From positions 1-30,959 of the forward strand of contig JBHHYU010000032.1 of the NCBI GenBank assembly GCA_046757725.1: a stretch of DNA of 30,959 nucleotides. The letters run 5' to 3'. The translations under genes and the position numbers were made by a program. Every line of letters starts with the position of its first letter. Positions within the stretch are counted from its first letter, which is position 1. Shown one piece after another: positions 24,705 to 30,959 of this stretch. The stretch is from JBHHYU01 sp046757725. GTDB lineage: Bacteria > Desulfobacterota > Binatia > UBA9968. The notes beneath the pieces were generated by a model. It was not told the DNA's origin and did not search any database. It saw only the letters and a program-made list of their open reading frames with translations.

Positions 24705-25665
24705 CTATAACGAAGTTAATGGCCACAAAAGCGACCGTATATGTCAACACGACACCGGTTACTAGGGGATAATCTCTAGCGTTGAGCGCGGTAATGAGCA
24801 GGCTGCCGCTACCCGGCCAGGAGAAGACCGTCTCCACGATGATGGAACCACTGAGGAGCGTACCAAGTTCCAGACCTGCAACAGTAATGACGGGAATCAG
24901 CGCATTGCTGAGCACGTGCCGCCACAATACGCCTCTTTCCGCCACTCCCTTGGCCCGGGCCGTGACAACATACTCCTCATGCATAACGTCCAGTATGGAC
25001 GACCTGGTAACACGCATGAGAATACCCATCATGTTTGCTCCCAAGGCGAGGGCCGGCATAAAGATATGTTCCAAGGCGTCCCTGGCGGCCTTCCAGTTGC
25101 CCTGGATGATACTGTCCAACAGATAGAATCTGGTGATTTCATGGCCGGAAACCCCATAGGTGTCGCGCCCGGCTGATGGGAACAGATTGAGTATGCCGGC
25201 GAACATGAGGATTAACATGATGCCAAGCCAGAAGCTCGGCATACTGATTCCAAAGAGGCCAAAGGTTGTCCCCGCGTTGTCCATCAAGGAATTCGGCCGG
25301 GCGCCTGCCCAGACACCAAGAGGGATGGCGAATCCGATTGCAATCACTATGGAAAAGAGAGCGAGCTCGATAGTGGCAGGAAGCCGCATGACGATCACTT
25401 CGCTCACCGGCTGGGCATATTTAAAGGATTGTCCGAAGTCACCCTTTGCCGCTGATCTGAGGAATTTGACATACTGAATATAGACCGGCTGGTCCAGCCC
25501 CCAACGTTGCCTGGCCTCGGCAATATCAGCAGCCGTAGCCTCTTCACCGAGCAACATCAAGGTTGGATCACCGGGCGCGGCCTGGATCAGCAGAAACACC
25601 AATACGCTGATCAAAAGGAGCACTAGGAGCGTGCCTGTGAGTCGACGAATCAGATATCTCGTCAC
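24664..25665 (-). CDS. Dipeptide/oligopeptide-type ABC transporter permease (DppB-like)
   Basis: 333 aa. Start GTG 25665 with AGAGGA about 7 nt upstream. The opening MTRYLIRRLTGTLLVLL and the RWGLDQPVYIQYVKFLRSAAKGDFGQSF loop are typical of DppB/OppB, and the EAA loop reads EEYVVTARAKGVAERGVLWRHVLSNALIP. It ends IDALYAILDPRIRF, the normal DppB terminus. It overlaps the DppC-like gene and, with the upstream binding protein, forms an importer probably for peptides or similar polar organic compounds. Confidence 0.9.
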   Translation of the reverse strand: MTRYLIRRLTGTLLVLLLISVLVFLLIQAAPGDPTLMLLGEEATAADIAEARQRWGLDQPVYIQYVKFLRSAAKGDFGQSFKYAQPVSEVIVMRLPATIELALFSIVIAIGFAIPLGVWAGARPNSLMDNAGTTFGLFGISMPSFWLGIMLILMFAGILNLFPSAGRDTYGVSGHEITRFYLLDSIIQGNWKAARDALEHIFMPALALGANMMGILMRVTRSSILDVMHEEYVVTARAKGVAERGVLWRHVLSNALIPVITVAGLELGTLLSGSIIVETVFSWPGSGSLLITALNARDYPLVTGVVLTYTVAFVAINFVIDALYAILDPRIRF

Positions 25666-25845
25666 CTACGTTCCTCTTGGTGCCCCGTCCCTTTGAACAC
25701 CCCGACCCTGCCGGCCGAGACCCGCATTGAAATCGCGGGGAGATGCCAAAGGAAGAAGGACCCGTTAAAGGGCCGGCGAGCATAGACGCAAGTGCGGAGT
25801 GGAACTACCCCACCCGGTGTTACCGACGACAAGCCTGGGGGCCTA

Positions 25846-27384
25846 CTAACGCACCTTCATCTGCAAGCCATAAATGCGGGCATCCGGAAGTGGCTTGTAG
25901 CTCACCTTGTTGGACAGGCCCCATAGAAGCTTGTGTCGCCACATAAAATGTGCCGGCGCCTCCTCAGTGATCAAGCTCATGGCCTGCGACAGGTACTTCT
26001 TGCGTTTCGCAACGTTGAAAGACTGCTGCTCCTTGTCCAAAAGCTTGTCCAGCTTCGGGTTCGAATAGCCGATCCGGGGTGAGCCGCCTGTCCTGAAGTA
26101 CTGGTGCAGGGCCGCACTGGGATCCAGCACGGAGCCTCGTCCCATGTAGAAGAAGGGGACCCTGCCTTTCTGGACATTGGCCCACAGGGTGGGCCACTCC
26201 GGGGTGAGCAGCTTGGTGTGAATGCCCACATCATTCAACATGGCGGTCACGGCCTCGCTAACCTGCTTGTCCACCGTGTAGCGCCCCACCGGAGTGGAGA
26301 GCTTCACATCCACGCCCTTCGGATAGCCCGCCTTGGCCAGAAGAGCCCTAGCCTTTTTTGGATTGTACGTGTACCTGGGCCTGAGGTTGGAATCGTAGCC
26401 GTATTGGCCCGGTCCCAGCGGTCCGTCGAGACGTATGGCTAGGCCCTGAAGGAGCGTCTTGATAAGCTTGTCCCGATCTATGGCGTAAGCCACCGCCTGG
26501 CGGACCTCCTTCTTGTCAAAGGGCGGCTTCGGCTGCATCGCCAGAAACATGATCTCAATCGAGGGCACGGAAACGATCCTATGGTTGGGGGAGCTGTCCA
26601 CACGCTTGAAGAGGTGGGGTGGTATGAACTGGGCAATCTGGATTTCGTCGTTTAGAAGGGCAGTAACCCTCTGTTCCGTCTCCCGCATCACACGAAAAAC
26701 AACCTCATCGGGTGCCTGGGGATTCTTTTTCGCCTCCGGATGATCCGGCCTCTTGGCAATGACCAGACGCTGGCCCGGGATTAGTTCCTTGAGACGGTAC
26801 GGGCCCCCACCGTACATATACTTCCTGTCCGCCACCCTGGGACCATACTTGTCGTAAATGGCCTTACTGGTCACAATAAGGCGGTCACAAATAAAGCCGA
26901 GCAGTGGCGCTGTGGGCTTTTTGGTAATGAACTTGACAGTATAGTTGTCCACCACCTGTGCTTTTGATATCGGACGGGCCACTGACGCTTTCTGTTTGCT
27001 TTGGGGATCGGTAAGAATACGTTTCACGGAGTGAACCACGTCGGCGGCGGTCACGGGCGAGCCGTCGTTGAACTTATATCTCCGGTCCAGATGGAACACC
27101 CAGGTGTTCGGGCCCTTAACCTCCCAGCGCTTTGCCAGTCGTCCCTCAAAGCCACCCTTATTGTAGTTGTAGGTGCAGAAAGGACCTGTGACCTCACTCC
27201 AAATCCCGTAGAGTAAGGAGACGCTATCGCCATAAGGGTTGAAGGTCTCCATCGTTTCCGTCACCCCGATGGATACACGGGTCTGCGCCTGCACCATCCG
27301 CGGGCGGAAGCCTACGCTCAAGAGCACAGTCCCTGCAATCAAGATCACGGTATACCTCATCCCAAATCGAACGCACATCTTCAT
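25846..27384 (-). CDS. Dipeptide-type ABC transporter substrate-binding protein (SBP family 5)
   Basis: 512 aa periplasmic binding protein from ATG 27384. That start is chosen because AAGGGAG (27397-27391) sits 6 nt before it, whereas ATG 27390 touches the site. The signal peptide is about 1-34 (ending VQAQ). Family-5 landmarks are GVTETMETFNPYGDS, then LAKRWEVKGPNTWVFHLDRRYKFNDGSPVTAADVVHSVKR and a C-terminal Asn-rich LDKLLDKEQQ. Class members bind peptides, nickel or sugars. The permease genes follow on the same strand after about 180 nt. The ligand is unknown. Confidence 0.9.
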   Translation of the reverse strand: MKMCVRFGMRYTVILIAGTVLLSVGFRPRMVQAQTRVSIGVTETMETFNPYGDSVSLLYGIWSEVTGPFCTYNYNKGGFEGRLAKRWEVKGPNTWVFHLDRRYKFNDGSPVTAADVVHSVKRILTDPQSKQKASVARPISKAQVVDNYTVKFITKKPTAPLLGFICDRLIVTSKAIYDKYGPRVADRKYMYGGGPYRLKELIPGQRLVIAKRPDHPEAKKNPQAPDEVVFRVMRETEQRVTALLNDEIQIAQFIPPHLFKRVDSSPNHRIVSVPSIEIMFLAMQPKPPFDKKEVRQAVAYAIDRDKLIKTLLQGLAIRLDGPLGPGQYGYDSNLRPRYTYNPKKARALLAKAGYPKGVDVKLSTPVGRYTVDKQVSEAVTAMLNDVGIHTKLLTPEWPTLWANVQKGRVPFFYMGRGSVLDPSAALHQYFRTGGSPRIGYSNPKLDKLLDKEQQSFNVAKRKKYLSQAMSLITEEAPAHFMWRHKLLWGLSNKVSYKPLPDARIYGLQMKVR

Positions 27385-27390
27385 GGCCAT

Positions 27391-27397
27391 CTCCCTT
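27391..27397 (-). promoter_or_regulatory. Ribosome binding site for the SBP family-5 gene
   Basis: AAGGGAG on the minus strand lies 6 nt before ATG 27384 and directly abuts ATG 27390, so it selects the shorter start. Confidence 0.6.
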
Positions 27398-27691
27398 CTT
27401 ACTTAAGAGTTTTGTCCGGCTAACAACATTGAAAAGTTTATGTCTATCCTCGGGCGACTCCTATCAACCAACCCGCGCATTTTCAAGAGGCTTGATCGGC
27501 CGAAGGCTTTTACCGAACTCTCCCTATTGACGCGAGTTCGAGTTTTGCGATATGCCAGGTTTGTCTGTGGCACCGGACCCATAAAAGAACATCGGGTAAC
27601 GCCCTTATGACAAGGTATCTTAATCCTCAAAGAGAGATCGGAAAACGGCGGGCTCAAGTCAGGCCGGAAGAGGGTTAGAGGAAGGTCTTTG
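27398..27691. other. Divergent intergenic region
   Basis: About 290 nt between the binding protein (-) and the crotonase gene (+), with no gene. TTGACG at 27527-27532 followed 18 nt later by TATGCC (27551-27556) is a weak promoter candidate for the + strand. Confidence 0.4.
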
Positions 27692-28462
27692 ATGCCGGTT
27701 CTCATCTATGAAAAGAAGGGACGTGTGGCCTATCTGACACTCAACAGGCCTGAATCGATGAACGCGATCAACCGGGAGCTGAGGGAGGCGTTAACGGAAG
27801 CGTGGAACGACTTCGATCGTGATGACGACATGTGGGTGGCTATCGTGACCGGCACCGGGGAAAGGGCCTTCTGTGCCGGGATGGATTTGAAGGAGCGTGC
27901 CTCGAGAGATGCCAGAGAACGAGAGGGTGGGAGGCAGAAACCTCTGCCGTCGCCCGCGCTCCGCCCAAATATCTGGAAGCCCGTCATTGCCGCCATCAAC
28001 GGCTACTGCCTGGGCGGTGGATTCCAGCTTGCTCAGAACTGCGACTTTCGCATCTGTGCGGAGGACGCCCTCCTGGGGGTGACGGAGGTGAAGCGCGGGC
28101 TCACGCCGGGTTGGACGGTGGAATTGGCGAAGCTTATCGGCCTGGCACATGCTTTAGAAATCGTTTTGACGGGGGAGCATATAACGGCAAAAAGGGCCTA
28201 TGAAATGGGGTTCGTAAACAGGGTGGTTCCGAAGGCTGAGCTCATGGCGGAGGCGGGAAAATGGGCAAGGGTTTTAACGGAAAACGCCCCGCTTTCCGTG
28301 CGCGGTCTGAAAGAGGTTTTATATCGCGGCTTCACCCTGCCCGGTGAACAGGCCCAGGCAATCGCGAGACACATTCTTTACCAGGTAACGATGAGCGAAG
28401 ACTGTAGAGAGGGGCCACGTGCTTTTGTCGAGAAGCGAAAGCCTGTGTGGAAAGGGAGATAG
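27692..28462 (+). CDS. Enoyl-CoA hydratase/isomerase (crotonase) family protein
   Basis: 256 aa from ATG 27692, chosen because AGGAAGG (27679-27685) is 6 nt before it; a TTG at 27689 is less likely. The crotonase fold has both oxyanion-hole segments: AFCAGMDL (about 60-65) and NGYCLGGG (about 103-110). Of the two catalytic glutamates in E. coli FadB-type hydratases, the first position here is Gln (Q112 in GGGFQL) and the second is Glu (E132 in VTEVKRG). Classic hydration may therefore be altered; the enzyme could be an isomerase, hydrolase or lyase of the superfamily. It handles an acyl-CoA from the catabolic pathway. Confidence 0.87.
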   Translation: MPVLIYEKKGRVAYLTLNRPESMNAINRELREALTEAWNDFDRDDDMWVAIVTGTGERAFCAGMDLKERASRDAREREGGRQKPLPSPALRPNIWKPVIAAINGYCLGGGFQLAQNCDFRICAEDALLGVTEVKRGLTPGWTVELAKLIGLAHALEIVLTGEHITAKRAYEMGFVNRVVPKAELMAEAGKWARVLTENAPLSVRGLKEVLYRGFTLPGEQAQAIARHILYQVTMSEDCREGPRAFVEKRKPVWKGR

Positions 28463-28730
28463 GAGTCAACCGGTGTGATCACCTAGAGTTTGCCGCGTTT
28501 CGCTCCTCAAGGCAACTCCAGAAGAACACTTGTAGAATCTCCTCAGGTTGCTGGTCGCTTCCGGTCCGTGCAGCGGCGCGCTACCATCAGCGCCTGAGAG
28601 CAAGACTTTGCCGTTACATGAGGTTCCGACAGAGCCTGACAGGTTCCCGAAATAGAATCGTGCAGGGTTCCAGCTCGCTTTGGTGAAATAGAGGTCCATG
28701 ACCCGAGGCCGTAACGAAGGAGAAGATTCG
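28463..28730. other. Intergenic region, no supported gene
   Basis: About 270 nt between the crotonase and amidase genes. A minus-strand open frame of about 77 codons (28466-28699) exists but has no convincing start signal or family match that I recognise. Confidence 0.35.
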
Positions 28731-30242
28731 ATGGGCTCACAATCTTCGAAATCATTAGCACCTTTTCACCTCCTGGAGACGACCATAGATGATATTCACA
28801 GCGCCTACCAATCGGGGCAGCTTACATCGCACCAGCTGGTCCGGATGTATCTTGATCGCATCGCGGCCTATGACAAGAAAGGAGCCGCCATTAACGCGAT
28901 CATCACGTTAAATTCCAGGGCGCTCGTAGAGGCAGACCGGCTCGACGCCGCATTCGAGGCCTCGGGCCTCGTGGGTCCGCTTCACGGGATTCCGGTGATC
29001 ATCAAGGATCAGGCCGACGCCATCGGCATGCCGACCACCCTGGGTTCGGTGTTGTTCAAAAACTACGCCCCGGATCGGGACGCCTTTGTGGTCGAGAAAT
29101 TAAAAGAAGCCGGGGCCATCATTTTAGCGAAGGCCACCCTCGGTGAATTGGGCGGCGGCGATACGCATGGCTCCCTTTTCGGATCTACACGGAACCCGTA
29201 CGCACTGGACCGTACGGTGGGCGGTTCTTCAGGCGGTTCTGCAGCCAGTGTTTCATCAAACTTCTCGACGGTGGCAGTTGCACAGGAGGGCTTTGCGTCG
29301 ATTCGCAGACCCGCCACCTGGAACTCCATCGCCGGGATGCGGCCGACGGCCGGCCTTGTAAGTCGAAGCGGTGTTTATGCGGGGTGGCCGGAAATAGCCG
29401 GTTCTCTGGGTCCGATGGCCCGCACCGTCAGAGACCTGGCCATCCTGTTGGACGTCATGGTCGGCTATGATCCAGAGGATCCTATTACATCCAGGGGTGT
29501 CGGGCGTGTCCCAGACAGCTACACGACCTTCCTCGACAAAAACGGCTTGAAAGGAGCGCGCATCGGGATCCTGCGTGAGTCGATGGGCTACGACTCCGAG
29601 CCCGACTCGGAGGACTTTAAAAAAATCACAGAAGTCTTTGACAAAGCAGTTTCGGAATTGAACGCTATCGGCGCCGAGACCGTTGACCCCATCGTCATTC
29701 CCAATCTCAAGGAGCTGCTCGCGAAGCGCGCGGGAAACCCCACCGGAGCGGAAGAATCCTTCAGGGTATACTTCGGGAGGAGTGCCAGATCCCCCTTCAG
29801 CTCTCGTGAAGAGGCCATGCAGTCGCCGGACTTCGCCAAAGTTGTCCGAGGCTCGCAAGAACGGTGGAAGAGGTCCTCCAATGCAACCAGACACTACGAG
29901 TATCTTTTGGCCCAAGACGAGTTGATGACCTGTCTGCTAAAGCTCATGGCAGATAACAAACTGGACGCTATCGTGCACAAGGCAGTGGAACACCAGCCGA
30001 CACTCATCAGCCAGGGGGTTAATCCGCCTTATGTGGACCAGAAGGGAGCCCCCTATTTGAACACCTTCTTGGTATTCGTTCCCTCAATCGTGGTCCCTGC
30101 GGGATTTACGCGAGATAACCTCCCTGCCGGGATCACATTCCTGGGCCGGCCTTATGAAGATGGAACTATGATCAAGCTAGCCTACGCGTATGAACACGCG
30201 ACCCACCATCGCAGGCCCCCAGCCACCATAACCCCGCTTTAA
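28731..30242 (+). CDS. Amidase (amidase-signature family)
   Basis: 503 aa from ATG 28731, preceded by AAGGAG (28717-28722) at good spacing; a longer frame opens at ATG 28698, with a weaker site. The Ser-cisSer-Lys triad is visible: K92 (VIIKDQ), S166 (within the GGSSGGS segment) and S190 (in FASIRRPA). The normal GGSIR context is changed to FASIR, and the serine itself is kept. The family hydrolyses amides to acid and ammonia. Alongside the amidohydrolases it points to nitrogen-compound use. The C-terminal FVPSIVVPAGFTRDNLPAGITFLGRPYEDG is typical of the family. The substrate is unknown. Confidence 0.9.
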   Translation: MGSQSSKSLAPFHLLETTIDDIHSAYQSGQLTSHQLVRMYLDRIAAYDKKGAAINAIITLNSRALVEADRLDAAFEASGLVGPLHGIPVIIKDQADAIGMPTTLGSVLFKNYAPDRDAFVVEKLKEAGAIILAKATLGELGGGDTHGSLFGSTRNPYALDRTVGGSSGGSAASVSSNFSTVAVAQEGFASIRRPATWNSIAGMRPTAGLVSRSGVYAGWPEIAGSLGPMARTVRDLAILLDVMVGYDPEDPITSRGVGRVPDSYTTFLDKNGLKGARIGILRESMGYDSEPDSEDFKKITEVFDKAVSELNAIGAETVDPIVIPNLKELLAKRAGNPTGAEESFRVYFGRSARSPFSSREEAMQSPDFAKVVRGSQERWKRSSNATRHYEYLLAQDELMTCLLKLMADNKLDAIVHKAVEHQPTLISQGVNPPYVDQKGAPYLNTFLVFVPSIVVPAGFTRDNLPAGITFLGRPYEDGTMIKLAYAYEHATHHRRPPATITPL

Positions 30243-30467
30243 CGGGCGCTATGCAATGGGTATTCCATCTCCTCATGCGTGAAGGCTCTGTTCTGCCACG
30301 GAGATTGACGGCGAGCTAATGACCTTCCGACGCCTGACCCAACGCGTGTCGTAAAAAAAGAATAGGGACCACTTGACGCCTCACGCCTGTTTCAATTAGA
30401 GAGGAAGCGAGGGTTAAATCTGACGTCTCAACGACTTGGGAGACCTCGGGAGCGAAGAGGAGACAGC
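30243..30467. other. Intergenic region before the RidA gene
   Basis: 225 nt, no gene. TTGACG at 30374-30379 is present without a good -10 partner, and an A-rich run near 30352-30360 precedes it. Nothing decisive. Confidence 0.35.
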
Positions 30468-30851
30468 ATGCCCAAGAAAGAAACCATTCAGGTAAATCTC
30501 GCTACGGCCAATCCCAATCTGTCCCCCGCCACGAGGTTTGGCAACCTGGTCTTCGTGGCCGGCCAGACCGGGAGGCACCCCATTTCCGGAGAGGTCGGCA
30601 AAGGCGTCCGTGAGCAGACCCACCACGCCATGCAGCGTATCAAGCTGATTCTGGAGGCCGCAGGCACATCGCTGGAGAATGTCCTGACCGTGACCACGCA
30701 CCTGACCAAACGGGAGGACTTGGCGGCCTATAACGAGGAGTATGCCAAAATCTTCCCGACCAACAAACCCGCTAGGACCACTGTGGAGGCGATGCTGAAC
30801 TCTCCTGACCTACTGGTGGAGATAACGGTAACCGCGTGTATCCCCGATTGA
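30468..30851 (+). CDS. RidA/YjgF family protein
   Basis: 127 aa. RidA-family enzymes hydrolyse reactive enamine and imine intermediates to keto acids plus ammonia. The segments NLSPATRFGNLVFVAGQTG, then TLTKREDLAAYNEEY, and the key arginine in NKPARTTVEA are visible; the C-terminal VEITVTACIP is the normal ending. GAGGAG lies about 7 nt before ATG 30468. Its position after the amidase fits a role in clearing imine by-products made by the amine-handling enzymes in this cluster. Confidence 0.92.
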   Translation: MPKKETIQVNLATANPNLSPATRFGNLVFVAGQTGRHPISGEVGKGVREQTHHAMQRIKLILEAAGTSLENVLTVTTHLTKREDLAAYNEEYAKIFPTNKPARTTVEAMLNSPDLLVEITVTACIPD

Positions 30852-30959
30852 TCCCTCGGGACACCCGCCTCAAACCGTGGGTTGCGCGTAGGGTCCTGCA
30901 GCACGCCGCTGCCAGAAAAAGAATAGTATTTATTTAATCGCTACGGGTTAATTCCCCGC
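30852..30959. other. Window end, no feature seen
   Basis: 108 nt after the RidA gene without an identifiable gene or terminator. Confidence 0.4.

Noticed and set aside
28466..28699. Minus-strand 77-codon frame in the crotonase-amidase gap
   Set aside because: No recognisable domain, no ribosome site, and atypical composition; not enough for a gene call.
29256..29915. Minus-strand open frame of 219 codons
   Set aside because: Entirely antisense to the amidase; frame openness follows from codon bias of the real gene.

Overview
The window looks like a chromosomal segment of an uncultured Gram-negative bacterium. It carries lipoproteins, an OmpA-type envelope protein, a small 4.5S-type SRP RNA, and a candidate UGA-encoded selenocysteine gene. 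Gene order and protein style recall Desulfobacterota, NC10 or Tectomicrobia-like lineages, but this is impression only; nothing in the sequence fixes the taxon.

Positions 1-6551 (+ strand) hold a phosphate-starvation operon: pstC, pstA, pstB, phoU, a PhoB-type regulator and a PhoR-type sensor kinase, nearly without gaps. No pstS is in the window. The kinase is fused at its C-terminus to a complete thioredoxin-coupled ArsC-type arsenate reductase domain, with its three redox cysteines at the same spacing as in S. aureus ArsC. The import system that arsenate can use is thus physically joined to arsenate detoxification. Positions 6573-10695 (- strand) are housekeeping: tRNA-Ser(GGA), SRP RNA, dnaX, ybaB and recR, followed by a small BamE-like lipoprotein and preceded by an OmpA-family lipoprotein.

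From about 10.7 kb the character changes. A decayed tRNA-Ser-like relic (10875-10947) lies at the border, followed by about 20 kb of catabolic and transport genes on both strands. These are an orphan solute-binding protein, three amidohydrolase-type enzymes (amidohydrolase-2 family, SAH/chlorohydrolase type, DUF6282), a flavin-fold PPOX protein, two separate split ThDP decarboxylase pairs (ComD/ComE-like), an MFS exporter, an aldo/keto reductase, an ornithine cyclodeaminase-like protein, an OsmC-family protein, a dipeptide-type ABC transporter (binding protein and two permeases, no ATPase), a crotonase, an amidase and a RidA protein. Together they suggest uptake and hydrolysis of amide- or amino-containing small molecules followed by 2-oxoacid decarboxylation. 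The substrate cannot be read from the sequence.

The strongest unusual signals are these. (1) The OsmC gene has an in-frame TGA exactly at the family's catalytic cysteine, followed at SECIS distance by a perfect 6-bp hairpin, so it is a candidate selenoprotein. (2) The PhoR-ArsC fusion. (3) Two divergent split ThDP enzymes lie within 6 kb of each other. (4) The MFS gene has a coding N-terminus that extends past any ATG/GTG/TTG.
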